The notes beneath the pieces were generated by a model that saw only the letters and a list, made by a program, of their open reading frames with translations, did not search any database and had not been told where the DNA came from. Positions 33,074-43,084 of a stretch of DNA of 64,000 nucleotides are shown here, piece after piece. The translations under genes were made by a program, and so were the position numbers. Every line of letters begins with the position of its first letter. Position 1 is the stretch's first letter. Source of the DNA: Streptomyces guryensis (GTDB lineage: Bacteria; Actinomycetota; Actinomycetes; Streptomycetales; Streptomycetaceae); the NCBI RefSeq assembly GCF_021261325.1, contig NZ_JAJSBI010000012.1:224554-288553 (forward strand). The letters run 5' to 3'.

Positions 33074-35017
33074 ATGTCCGCAGCACCCGCACCCTCTTCC
33101 CGACGCCCCACCGTCACCGAACGCGAGGCCCGCCAGGTGGCGGAGGCGGCCCGTGAACAGGACTGGCGCAAGCCGAGCTTCGCCAAGGAACTCTTCCTCG
33201 GCCGCTTCCGCCTCGACCTCATCCACCCGCACCCCACCCCGTCCACCGAGAACGTGCAGCGCGGCGAGCAGTTCCTCACCAAGCTCCGCGACTTCTGCGA
33301 GACGAAGGTCGACGGCGCGGTGATCGAGCGTGAGGCCCGGATCCCCGACGAGGTGATCAACGGGCTCAAGGAGCTCGGCGCCCTCGGCATGAAGATCGAC
33401 ACCAAGTACGGCGGCCTGGGCCTCACCCAGGTGTACTACAACAAGGCGCTCGCGCTGGCGGGCTCGGCCAGCCCGGCGATCGGCGTACTGCTGTCGGCGC
33501 ACCAGTCGATCGGCGTACCCCAGCCGCTCAAGCTGTTCGGCACGCAGGAGCAGAAGGAGCAGTTCCTGCCCCGCTGCGCCCGCACCGACATCAGCGCCTT
33601 CCTGCTCACCGAGCCGGACGTCGGCTCCGACCCGGCCCGCCTCGCGACCAGCGCGGTGCCGGACGGGGACGACTACGTCCTCGACGGGGTGAAGCTGTGG
33701 ACCACCAACGGCGTGGTCGCCGACCTCCTGGTGGTGATGGCCCGCGTCCCGAAGAGCGAGGGCCACAAGGGCGGTATCACCGCCTTCGTCGTGGAGACCA
33801 ACTCGCCGGGCATCACCGTCGAGAACCGCAACGCCTTCATGGGCCTGCGCGGCATCGAGAACGGCGTCACCCGGTTCCACCAGGTCCGCGTCCCGGCGGC
33901 CAACCGGATCGGCCCGGAGGGCGCCGGCCTGAAGATCGCCCTGACCACGCTCAACACCGGACGCCTCTCCCTCCCCGCCTCCTGCGTCGCCGCCGGCAAG
34001 TGGTGCCTGAAGATCGCCCGGGAGTGGTCGGCGGCCCGCGAGCAGTGGGGCAAGCCGATCGCCCACCACGAGGCGGTCGGGGCGAAGATCTCCTTCATCG
34101 CGGCGACCACCTTCGCCCTGGAGGCCGTACTCGACCTCTCCTCGCAGATGGCCGACGAGGACCGCAACGACATCCGCATCGAGGGTGCCCTGGCCAAACT
34201 CTTCTCCTCGGAGATGGCCTGGCTCATCGCCGACGAACTCGTCCAGATCCGCGGCGGCCGCGGCTTCGAGACGGCGGCCTCCCTGGCCGCCCGCGGCGAG
34301 AAGGCGGTCCCGGCCGAACAGGTCCTGCGGGACCTGCGCATCAACCGCATCTTCGAGGGCTCGACCGAGATCATGCACCTGCTGATCGCGCGCGAGGCCG
34401 TCGACGCCCACCTGTCCGTGGCAGGCGACCTCATCGACCCCGAGAAGTCCCTCCAGGACAAGGCCAAGGCGGGCGCCAACGCGGGCGTCTTCTACGCCAA
34501 GTGGCTCCCCAAACTGGTCGCGGGACCGGGCCAACTCCCCGTCTCCTACGGCCAGTTCAAACACGGCGTCGACCTCTCCCCGCACCTGCGCTACGTCGAA
34601 CGGCACGCCCGCAAACTGGCCCGCTCCACCTTCTACGCCATGTCCCGCTGGCAGGGAAAGATGGAGACCAAGCAGGGCTTCCTCGGCCGTATCGTCGACA
34701 TCGGCGCGGAACTGTTCGCGATGAGCGCGGCCTGCGTACGGGCCGAACTCCTGCGCAGCCAGGGCGAGCACGGCCGCGAGGCCTACCAGCTCGCCGACGT
34801 CTTCTGCCGCCAGTCCCGCATCCGCGTCGAAGAACTCTTCGACCGCCTGTGGACCAACACCGACGCCGTCGACCGCAAGCTGGTCAAGGGCATCATGTCG
34901 GGCACCTACGAGTGGCTGGAGGACGGCATCGTCGACCCGTCGGGCGAGGGGCCGTGGATCGCCGCAGCGGACCCCGGAGCCTCGGCGAAGGAGAACCTGC
35001 ACCGCCCCATCCGCTGA
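33074..35017 (+). CDS. Acyl-CoA dehydrogenase family protein (large form)
   Basis: This 647-residue flavoenzyme is longer than the ~380-residue canonical acyl-CoA dehydrogenase because of an N-terminal extension and an added C-terminal helical region of about 170 residues. Core motifs are LTEPDVGSDPA (flavin loop), LWTTNG, QIRGGRGFETA and the C-terminal FEGSTEIMHLLIAREA. It would catalyse alpha,beta-dehydrogenation of an acyl-CoA; chain length is unknown. ATG 33074 has GAGGTGG upstream; a GTG at 33065 is in frame. The leader contains CCGAATCGGG at 32994 and a matching inverted half CCCGATTCG near 33049, a possible operator for a TetR-type protein not present here. Confidence 0.87.
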   Translation: MSAAPAPSSRRPTVTEREARQVAEAAREQDWRKPSFAKELFLGRFRLDLIHPHPTPSTENVQRGEQFLTKLRDFCETKVDGAVIEREARIPDEVINGLKELGALGMKIDTKYGGLGLTQVYYNKALALAGSASPAIGVLLSAHQSIGVPQPLKLFGTQEQKEQFLPRCARTDISAFLLTEPDVGSDPARLATSAVPDGDDYVLDGVKLWTTNGVVADLLVVMARVPKSEGHKGGITAFVVETNSPGITVENRNAFMGLRGIENGVTRFHQVRVPAANRIGPEGAGLKIALTTLNTGRLSLPASCVAAGKWCLKIAREWSAAREQWGKPIAHHEAVGAKISFIAATTFALEAVLDLSSQMADEDRNDIRIEGALAKLFSSEMAWLIADELVQIRGGRGFETAASLAARGEKAVPAEQVLRDLRINRIFEGSTEIMHLLIAREAVDAHLSVAGDLIDPEKSLQDKAKAGANAGVFYAKWLPKLVAGPGQLPVSYGQFKHGVDLSPHLRYVERHARKLARSTFYAMSRWQGKMETKQGFLGRIVDIGAELFAMSAACVRAELLRSQGEHGREAYQLADVFCRQSRIRVEELFDRLWTNTDAVDRKLVKGIMSGTYEWLEDGIVDPSGEGPWIAAADPGASAKENLHRPIR

Positions 35018-35044
35018 CCGCACCCGGCCCCTGAAGGGATCCCT

Positions 35045-35070
35045 CCGGCGCGTGATCTTCACGCCGGTTT
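35045..35070 (+). terminator. Hairpin after the acyl-CoA dehydrogenase gene
   Basis: The core CGTGA-TCT-TCACG, extended by CCGG/CCGG across a two-base bulge and followed by TTT, lies 28 bases past the stop. It probably ends that transcript ahead of dxr. Confidence 0.45.
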
Positions 35071-35171
35071 CACAAGGGGGGATCCCGCTTCAACCCGCGC
35101 AGAGAGCGACAAGCCACCCACCCGAGCGACGCACTGTCCTCCCGGCGCTCCGGCTCGGCAACAATGGAGGG

Positions 35172-36437
35172 ATGAGCGACAGTCCAGCCCAACTCGCCGA
35201 CCCTCATCTCGTCTACGACCCCGTGGCGGGAACCGGCCCGAAGGACGTGGTGATCCTCGGCTCCACCGGGTCGATCGGCACCCAGGCCATCGACCTCGTG
35301 CTGCGCAACCCCGACCGCTTCCGGGTCACCGGACTCTCCGCCAACGGCGGCCGGATCGCCCTCCTCGCCGAGCAGGCTCACCGGCTCCGGGTACGGACCG
35401 TCGCGGTCGCCCGTGAGGACGCCGTACCCGCACTGCGCGAGGCGCTCACCGAGCAGTACGGCGCCGGGGAGCCGCTCCCGGAGATCCTCGCCGGGCCCGA
35501 GGCGGCCACGCAGCTCGCCGGCACCGACTGCCACACCGTTCTCAACGGCATCACCGGCTCCATCGGCCTCGCCCCGACCCTCGCCGCCCTGGAGGCGGGC
35601 CGCACCCTCGCGCTCGCCAACAAGGAGTCGCTCATCGTCGGCGGCCCGCTGGTCAAGGCGCTCGCCAAGCCGGGGCAGATCATTCCGGTCGACTCCGAGC
35701 ACGCGGCCCTCTTCCAGGCGCTGGCGGCCGGCACGCGCGCGGACGTACGCAAACTCGTCGTCACCGCGTCCGGCGGTCCCTTCCGCGGCCGTACCAAGGC
35801 CGAGCTGGCGAACGTCACAGTCCAGGACGCCCTCGCCCACCCCACCTGGGCCATGGGCCCGGTGATCACGATCAACTCGGCGACTCTGGTCAACAAGGGC
35901 CTTGAGGTCATCGAGGCACACTTGCTGTACGACATTCCCTTCGACCGCATTGAGGTCGTCGTGCATCCCCAGTCGTATGTCCACTCGATGATTGAGTTCA
36001 CGGACGGATCGACGATCGCCCAGGCGACGCCCCCCGACATGCGCGGGCCCATCGCCATCGGCCTGGGCTGGCCCGAGCGCGTCCCGGACGCCGCGCCTGC
36101 CTTCGACTGGAGCACGGCGTCGACGTGGGAGTTCTTCCCGCTCGACAATGACGCGTTCCCGTCGGTGAACCTGGCCCGGCAGGTGGGCGCGCTCGCGGGC
36201 ACCGCCCCGGCGGTGTTCAATGCGGCCAACGAGGAGTGCGTGGAGGCGTTCCGCAGTGGCGCACTGCCGTTCAACGGGATCATGGAGACCGTGACCAGGG
36301 TGGTCGAGGAACACGGCACCCCGCCCACGGGAACTTCACTCACCGTGCCGGACGTCCTCGAAGCGGAGACCTGGGCACGAGCCCGGGCCCGGGAACTGAC
36401 GGCGCAGACGACTTCTGCCGCGGAGGCGCGTGCATGA
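35172..36437 (+). CDS. dxr: 1-deoxy-D-xylulose 5-phosphate reductoisomerase
   Basis: This 421-residue enzyme makes 2-C-methyl-D-erythritol 4-phosphate with NADPH, the first committed step of the MEP isoprenoid pathway. The dinucleotide site GSTGSIG lies at residues ~27-33. Substrate and metal motifs are ANKESLIVGG, DSEHAALFQ, TASGGPFRG and SATLVNKGLEVIEA. GGAGGG touches the ATG directly, too close for a ribosome-binding site. An AACAAT box ends seven bases before the start, so the transcript may be leaderless. The stop overlaps the protease start (ATGA), forming a dxr-protease pair. Confidence 0.95.
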   Translation: MSDSPAQLADPHLVYDPVAGTGPKDVVILGSTGSIGTQAIDLVLRNPDRFRVTGLSANGGRIALLAEQAHRLRVRTVAVAREDAVPALREALTEQYGAGEPLPEILAGPEAATQLAGTDCHTVLNGITGSIGLAPTLAALEAGRTLALANKESLIVGGPLVKALAKPGQIIPVDSEHAALFQALAAGTRADVRKLVVTASGGPFRGRTKAELANVTVQDALAHPTWAMGPVITINSATLVNKGLEVIEAHLLYDIPFDRIEVVVHPQSYVHSMIEFTDGSTIAQATPPDMRGPIAIGLGWPERVPDAAPAFDWSTASTWEFFPLDNDAFPSVNLARQVGALAGTAPAVFNAANEECVEAFRSGALPFNGIMETVTRVVEEHGTPPTGTSLTVPDVLEAETWARARARELTAQTTSAAEARA

Positions 36438-37738
36438 CATCCCTGATGATGATCCTCGGCATAGTGATCTTCGTGGTCGGTCTGCTGGTCTCGATCGCGT
36501 GGCACGAGCTGGGGCATCTGTCCACCGCCAAGCTCTTCGGCATCCGTGTGCCGCAGTACATGGTGGGCTTCGGCCCGACCCTGTGGTCGCGGAAGAAGGG
36601 CGAGACGGAGTACGGCTTCAAGGCCGTCCCCCTCGGCGGCTACATCCGCATGATCGGAATGTTCCCGCCCGGCGAGGACGGCCGGATCACCGCGCGCTCC
36701 ACCTCGCCCTGGCGCGGCATGATCGAGGACGCCCGCTCGGCCGCCTTCGAGGAACTCCGTCCCGGGGACGAGAACCGCCTCTTCTACACCCGCGCCCCCT
36801 GGAAGCGGGTCATCGTGATGTTCGCGGGCCCCTTCATGAACCTGATCCTGGCCGTGGCGCTGTTCCTCACGGTCCTGATGGGCTTCGGCATCACCCAGCA
36901 GACCACCACCGTCAGCTCCGTCTCGCAGTGCGTCATCGCCCAGAGCGAGAACCGCGACAAGTGCACGAAGTCCGACGCCGCCTCCCCGGCCGCCGCGGCG
37001 GGCCTCAAGGCCGGCGACAAGATCGTGTCCTTCAACGGGGTGCGGACCGACGACTGGAACAAGCTCTCCGACCTCATCCGCGCCACCCCCGGCAAGGACG
37101 TGGCGATCGTCGTCGACCGCAAGGGCCAGGAGACGACCCTGCACGCGAAGATCGCCACCAACCAGGTCGCGAAGAAGGACTCCACCGGCCACGTCGTCCC
37201 GGGCAAGTACGTCACCGCCGGCTTCCTCGGCTTCAGTGCCGCCAACGGCGTCGTCCGCCAGGACTTCGGCGAGTCCGTGTCCTGGATGGGCGACCGGCTC
37301 GGCGAGGCCGTCGGCTCCATCGCCGACCTGCCCGGCAAGATCCCCGCCCTGTGGAACGCGGCCTTCGACGGCGCCCCCCGCCAGCCCGACTCCCCGATGG
37401 GCGTGGTCGGCGCGGCCCGCGTCGGCGGCGAGATCTTCACCCTGGACATCCCGCCGACCCAGCAGCTGGCCACGGCCCTGATGCTGATCGCCGGCTTCAA
37501 CCTCTCCCTGTTCCTCTTCAACATGCTGCCGCTGCTCCCGCTCGACGGCGGGCACATCGCGGGCGCCCTGTGGGAGTCCCTGCGCCGCAACCTGGCGAGG
37601 GTGCTGCGACGGCCGGACCCGGGCCCGTTCGACGTGGCGAAGCTGATGCCGGTGGCGTACGTGGTGGCGGGCGTTTTTGTCTGCTTTACCCTTTTGGTCC
37701 TGGTGGCGGACGTCGTCAACCCCGTGAAAATCACCTAG
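36434..37738 (+). CDS. Site-2-type intramembrane metalloprotease (RseP/RIP family)
   Basis: This 434-residue membrane protease has its zinc-binding HELGH (His24-His28) in the first membrane segment and the third ligand Asp371 in PLDGG in the last part. A PDZ domain (about residues 195-270, AAAAGLKAGDKIVSFNG) lies between. The family cuts membrane-spanning anti-sigma factors or signal peptides. It is translationally coupled to dxr, an arrangement common in actinobacteria. A hairpin terminator follows 30 bases after its stop. The natural substrate is unknown. Confidence 0.93.
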   Translation: MTSLMMILGIVIFVVGLLVSIAWHELGHLSTAKLFGIRVPQYMVGFGPTLWSRKKGETEYGFKAVPLGGYIRMIGMFPPGEDGRITARSTSPWRGMIEDARSAAFEELRPGDENRLFYTRAPWKRVIVMFAGPFMNLILAVALFLTVLMGFGITQQTTTVSSVSQCVIAQSENRDKCTKSDAASPAAAAGLKAGDKIVSFNGVRTDDWNKLSDLIRATPGKDVAIVVDRKGQETTLHAKIATNQVAKKDSTGHVVPGKYVTAGFLGFSAANGVVRQDFGESVSWMGDRLGEAVGSIADLPGKIPALWNAAFDGAPRQPDSPMGVVGAARVGGEIFTLDIPPTQQLATALMLIAGFNLSLFLFNMLPLLPLDGGHIAGALWESLRRNLARVLRRPDPGPFDVAKLMPVAYVVAGVFVCFTLLVLVADVVNPVKIT

Positions 37739-37767
37739 CCAAAATCAACTGGTCACGTGGAGTTTGT

Positions 37768-37798
37768 GGCGGCCCGGCACGCTCTGTGCCAGGCCGCC
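37768..37798 (+). terminator. Hairpin terminator of the dxr operon
   Basis: The arms GGCGGCCCGGCAC and GTGCCAGGCCGCC pair at 12 of 13 positions across a 5-base loop. The hairpin stands 30 bases after the protease stop and ahead of ispG. Confidence 0.7.
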
Positions 37799-37919
37799 TT
37801 CCATTGGGTGGGTTTACGTCGGTGATGTGCCCGGGCCTGCGCACGTGCCGTAATCTCGAAGCCTGGAGCCCGCTGTTCCGGGACCGGACCTTGATCCACG
37901 ACTTGGGGTTGCACAGCAG

Positions 37920-39077
<1,158 letters not shown>

Positions 39078-39535
39078 GGAAGCCTCGGCCTGAGGGGTGC
39101 TTTTGGCCTGAGGGGACCTTCGGTCCGGGGAAACGTCGGGCCGAGGTGGATCTCGGGATGGGGGAGTTCCGGGCTGGAAGAGGCTTCGGTCCGGGCCCTT
39201 CGGCCTCAGGGGGCCCGGCCTCCGGCGTGAGAGGGCTTCGGGCTGCGTGGGATCTTGCGCCGACGGGCTTCGGGCCGACGGGATTTCCGCGGGCGGGCCC
39301 TTCGTCTCGTCGGGGATCTCGCGCCGAAGAGGTCTCGGGCGAAGCGGGATCTCGTGCTGAGGGAGCTTGGGGCCGAAAGAGGCTACGGCCGACGGAAACC
39401 GCGGGCTGAGGGGCCTTCGGTGCGAGAGGGCTTCGGGCTGACTGGAACCTCGGACCGAGGGGAACGTCAGGCCGGCGGGACGTCCGGTGGACGGGACTTC
39501 GCGCCGAGGGCGCTCTTCGAGCGCCGGTCGGCATT
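39078..39535. repeat. Degenerate short-period direct repeat tract, non-coding
   Basis: About 460 bases consist of loosely repeated units of roughly 18-21 bases built on GG-CTTCGGGCTGAGGGG (for example 39185-39199, 39233-39247, 39426-39441). Spacers vary and no unit is exact. Any long open frame here is low-complexity text with recurring SARSP/SARDP on the minus strand, so I do not call a gene. It lies directly after ispG and runs into a family B element. Confidence 0.7.
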
Positions 39536-39610
39536 CTTCAGCCCGTCCGGTGTTTGAAGGACGAGGCCGTCCAGGCCGACCGCGGCGGTCCGGGGGTGCG
39601 GCAGCCCCCA
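39536..39610 (+). repeat. Dispersed repeat family B, copy 2
   Basis: Reads CAGCCCGTCCGGTGTTTGAA, then a GAGGCCGTCCAGGCCGAC segment and a GGTCCGGGGGTGCGGCAGCC end, matching 12645-12736 in reverse and 58801-58887. The 120 bases from 39611 to the next start contain no gene. Confidence 0.8.
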
Positions 39611-39730
39611 GTGACGGCACAGCGGCCAAGGGCCACCGGCCAACGGACAGTAGGCCAACCGGGGCGGCACCGCCCAGCTTCCGCAGGTACAGTGCGGAGA
39701 TCAGCAGAACCTCAGGGTGAGGCCCCGCAC

Positions 39731-40579
39731 GTGTTGACCCAGACCACCTCACGGGTGCTCGAACCGAGCGACCTGGACGCCGCGCTCGCCGTCCTCGACC
39801 GCGAGCCGGTCGCGAACGCCTTCGTGACGTCACGGGTGCAGGTCGCCGGCCTCGACCCGTGGCGGCTCGGCGGCGAGATGTGGGGCTTCTACGAGGAGGG
39901 CATGCTGACCTCCCTGTGCTACGCGGGCGCCAACCTGGTCCCGATCTGCGCCGGCCCGCGCGCCGTACGCGCCTTCGCCGACCGCGCGCGCAGGGCCGGC
40001 CGCCGCTGCTCGTCGATAGTCGGCCCCGTCGAGGCCACCACCCTGCTCTGGCGCCTGCTCGAACCCAGCTGGGGCCCCGCCCGCGAGGTCCGCGGCCACC
40101 AGCCGCTCATGGTCACCGACCGCATGCCCGACGGCATCGCCCCGGACCCGTACGTCCGTCGCATCCGCAAGGACGAGATGGAGACGATCATGCCGGCGTG
40201 CGTGGCCATGTTCACCGAGGAGGTCGGCGTCTCGCCGCTCGCGGGGGACGGCGGGTTGCTCTACCAGGCCCGGGTCGCCGAACTCGTCGGCTCCGGCCGC
40301 TCGTTCGCCCGCCTCGACGAGCACGGCAAGGTCGTCTTCAAGGCGGAGATCGGCGCGGCCACCCCCCATGCCTGCCAGATCCAGGGGGTGTGGGTGGCCC
40401 CCGAGTACCGGGGGAGAGGGGTCGCCGCCCCGGGCATGGCCGCAGTCCTGCGCTACGCGCTGGCGGACGTGGCCCCGATCGTCAGCCTCTACGTCAACGA
40501 CTTCAACACCCCGGCGCGAAGGGCGTACCAGAGGGTGGGGTTCCAGGAGGTCGGCGCTTTCATGAGCGTTCTCTTCTAG
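39731..40579 (+). CDS. GNAT-family N-acetyltransferase with DUF4081-like N-terminal half
   Basis: This 282-residue protein has a C-terminal GNAT domain with the acetyl-CoA loop VAPEYRGRGVAAPG at about residues 222-235, followed by LYVNDFNTPARRAYQRVGF. The first ~130 residues match the DUF4081 type seen joined to GNAT domains in actinobacteria. The substrate is unknown. GTG 39731 is chosen from GTGAGG about 9 bases upstream; earlier in-frame codons run through repeat sequence. It is conserved between ispG and proS in Streptomyces as far as I recall. Confidence 0.85.
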   Translation: MLTQTTSRVLEPSDLDAALAVLDREPVANAFVTSRVQVAGLDPWRLGGEMWGFYEEGMLTSLCYAGANLVPICAGPRAVRAFADRARRAGRRCSSIVGPVEATTLLWRLLEPSWGPAREVRGHQPLMVTDRMPDGIAPDPYVRRIRKDEMETIMPACVAMFTEEVGVSPLAGDGGLLYQARVAELVGSGRSFARLDEHGKVVFKAEIGAATPHACQIQGVWVAPEYRGRGVAAPGMAAVLRYALADVAPIVSLYVNDFNTPARRAYQRVGFQEVGAFMSVLF

Positions 40580-40629
40580 CCGCACTTCGCGGCGCACTTC
40601 CGGACTGCCGGCCGCGGTTCACAGTGCTG

Positions 40630-40658
40630 TTCTGACCCTCGTACGAGACCTGTAGTCT
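40630..40658 (+). promoter_or_regulatory. Candidate promoter for a leaderless transcript
   Basis: TTCTGA (40630-40635), a 17-base spacer and TAGTCT (40653-40658) end seven bases before the ATG at 40666. No ribosome-binding site is present, so the RNA may begin at the start codon. Confidence 0.45.
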
Positions 40659-40665
40659 CCCCGGC

Positions 40666-41232
40666 ATGCTGCGCTTTCCCGGTCACGGACACCGCCATCC
40701 CGAAGACGTCGTGATCGGCCCGCTCGACCTGTCCGCCCGGGTCGACGAGGCGCTCGCCGTGCAGGCCGTGGCCTTCGGACTCGGCGCCGACGAGGTCGCC
40801 GTACGGCGGCAGATCGTCCTGCGGCACATGACGTACCCCGGAGCCCGCGCATTCGGCGCCACCGTGGAAGGCCGCCTCGTCGGCTTCGTCTACGGCATGC
40901 CGAACGACCGCACCCACTGGTGGTCCACCGTCGTCGAGCCGTACCTCCGCGCGCGGGGGCACGACGGCTGGCTCGACAACTCCTTCGTGATCACCGAGCT
41001 GCATGTCCACCCCCGCCACCAGAACCTCGGCATCGGCCGCTCCCTGATCACGACCATCACCGACGGCGCCGCCGAGCCCCGCTCGATCCTGTCGGCGATC
41101 GACGCGGACAGCCCGGCCCGCGGCCTCTACCACTCCCTCGGCTACGAGGACCTCGCCCGCCAGGTCCTGTTCCCGAGCGCCCCGAAGCCGTACGCCGTGA
41201 TGGGCGCCCCCCTGCCCCTGCGGCGTCGTTAA
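40666..41232 (+). CDS. GNAT-family N-acetyltransferase
   Basis: This 188-residue acetyltransferase has ITELHVHPRHQNLGIGRSLI at about residues 108-127, the acetyl-CoA pyrophosphate loop of the GNAT fold, and SPARGLYHSLGYEDL near the end. The substrate is unknown. There is no Shine-Dalgarno sequence, and a TAGTCT box lies seven bases upstream of the ATG. It is the second acetyltransferase in a row but is not similar enough in text to be a simple duplicate. Confidence 0.85.
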   Translation: MLRFPGHGHRHPEDVVIGPLDLSARVDEALAVQAVAFGLGADEVAVRRQIVLRHMTYPGARAFGATVEGRLVGFVYGMPNDRTHWWSTVVEPYLRARGHDGWLDNSFVITELHVHPRHQNLGIGRSLITTITDGAAEPRSILSAIDADSPARGLYHSLGYEDLARQVLFPSAPKPYAVMGAPLPLRRR

Positions 41233-41305
41233 CGGATTTCCACCGGCACCGGCCCCCCGGCTAACCTCCTTGCCATCACCCTCACGCAGCAGGAGTACGA
41301 GAACC

Positions 41306-43009
41306 ATGGCGAACGCACCGGTCCAGCGGATGTCCCAGTTGATGGCGAAGACGCTGCGTGACGACCCGGCGGACGCCGAGGTCCTCAGCCACAAGCTGCT
41401 CGTCCGCGCCGGCTATGTGCGCCGCACGGCGGCCGGCATCTGGTCGTGGCTGCCCCTCGGCAAGAAGGTCCTCGCCAACGTGGAGCGGATCGTCCGTGAG
41501 GAGATGGACGCGATCGGCGCCCAGGAGGTGCTGCTCCCCGCCCTGCTGCCGCGGGAGCCGTACGACGCGACCGGCCGCTGGGACGAGTACGGCGCCGAAC
41601 TCTTCCGCCTCCAGGACCGCAAGGGCGGCGACTACCTCCTCGGCCCGACCCACGAGGAGATCTTCACCCTCCTGGTGAAGGACCAGGCGTCCTCCTACAA
41701 GGACCTGCCGGTGATCCTCTACCAGATCCAGCACAAGTACCGTGACGAGGCCCGTCCGCGGGCCGGCATCCTGCGCGGCCGCGAGTTCCTGATGAAGGAC
41801 TCGTACTCCTTCGACACCGAGGACGAGGGCCTGGCCCAGTCCTACGCCCTGCACCGCCAGGCCTACCAGCGCGTCTTCGAGCGCCTCGGCCTCGACTACC
41901 GCATCTGCGCCGCGACCGCGGGTGCGATGGGCGGCTCCAAGTCGGAGGAGTTCCTCGCCCCGGCCGAGGCCGGCGAGGACACCTTCGCGGACTGTCCGAA
42001 CTGCGACTTCGCGGCCAACACCGAGGCGATCACCTACGAGCTCAAGCCGGTGGACGCGGCAGGCGTGCCCGCGCTGGAGGAGATCCCGACCCCCGACACC
42101 CCGACCATCGAGACCCTCGCGGCCTTCCTGGAGGTCCCGGCCTCCGCCACCCTGAAGAACCTCCTCGTGAAGGTCGACGGCGAGATCGTCGCCGTCGGTG
42201 TCCCCGGTGACCGCGAGGTCGACATGGGCAAGGTCGAGGCGCACTTCGCGCCGGGGACCGTCGAGATGGTCACCGAGGCGGACTTCGCGGGCCGCCCCGA
42301 CCTGGTCCGCGGCTACGTCGGCCCGCAGGGCCTGGGCGAGAAGGTCAAGTACATCGCCGACCCGCGCGTGGCCCCCGGCACGGCCTGGATCACCGGCGCC
42401 AACAAGGCGGGCACGCATGCCAGGAACGTCGTGGCGGGCCGTGACTTCGAGGTCGACCAGTACGTCGACGTCGTGGTCGTCCAGGAAGGCGACCCGTGCC
42501 CCAAGTGCGGCACCGGCCTCAAGCTGGACCGCGCCATCGAGATCGGCCACATCTTCCAGCTCGGCCGCAAGTACGCGGACGCGCTGAAGCTCGACGTCCT
42601 CGGCCAGAACGGCAAGCCGGTCCGCGTCACCATGGGCTCCTACGGCATCGGCGTCTCCCGCGCGGTCGCGGCCCTCGCCGAGCAGACCGCCGACGAGCAG
42701 GGCCTGTGCTGGCCCGCCGAGGTCGCCCCGGCCGATGTGCACGTCGTTGCCGCGGGCAAGGCCCTGCAGATCGAACTGGCCCTCGACGTCTCCGAGAAGC
42801 TGCGGGCGGCCGGCCTGCGCGTCCTGGTCGACGACCGGGCCGGAGTCTCCCCGGGCGTCAAGTTCACGGACGCCGAACTCATCGGCGTACCGAAGATCCT
42901 GGTGGCCGGCCGCCGCTCCGACGAAGGTGTCCTGGAGCTCAAGGACCGGAAGACCGGCGAGCGCGAGGAGCTCACGGTGGACGAGGCGATCGCCCGCCTG
43001 ACCGCTTGA
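41306..43009 (+). CDS. proS: Prolyl-tRNA synthetase (bacterial type with editing domain)
   Basis: This 567-residue class-II synthetase attaches proline to tRNA-Pro. Motif 2 (YKDEARPRAGILRGREFLMKD at about residues 140-160, given in part) and motif 3 (GSYGIGVSRAVAAL near 448) are clear. The INS editing domain that clears mischarged Ala lies between (about 225-385). The C-terminal anticodon-binding domain follows (VHVVAAGK, then LVDDRAGVSPGVKF). CAGGAG lies about 10 bases before the ATG. I saw no T-box-like leader. The region after the stop is decayed sequence. Confidence 0.95.
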   Translation: MANAPVQRMSQLMAKTLRDDPADAEVLSHKLLVRAGYVRRTAAGIWSWLPLGKKVLANVERIVREEMDAIGAQEVLLPALLPREPYDATGRWDEYGAELFRLQDRKGGDYLLGPTHEEIFTLLVKDQASSYKDLPVILYQIQHKYRDEARPRAGILRGREFLMKDSYSFDTEDEGLAQSYALHRQAYQRVFERLGLDYRICAATAGAMGGSKSEEFLAPAEAGEDTFADCPNCDFAANTEAITYELKPVDAAGVPALEEIPTPDTPTIETLAAFLEVPASATLKNLLVKVDGEIVAVGVPGDREVDMGKVEAHFAPGTVEMVTEADFAGRPDLVRGYVGPQGLGEKVKYIADPRVAPGTAWITGANKAGTHARNVVAGRDFEVDQYVDVVVVQEGDPCPKCGTGLKLDRAIEIGHIFQLGRKYADALKLDVLGQNGKPVRVTMGSYGIGVSRAVAALAEQTADEQGLCWPAEVAPADVHVVAAGKALQIELALDVSEKLRAAGLRVLVDDRAGVSPGVKFTDAELIGVPKILVAGRRSDEGVLELKDRKTGEREELTVDEAIARLTA

Positions 43010-43084
43010 GGCAGCCCACAGACATCTCTCAGGCCGTTCCCCGACCGTAGTGCGTGCCAGCGTCACTATGGGAGGGGCACGGTC

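Noticed and set aside
41233..41305. T-box or other riboswitch ahead of proS
   Set aside because: The 73-base leader is too short and shows no T-box consensus.
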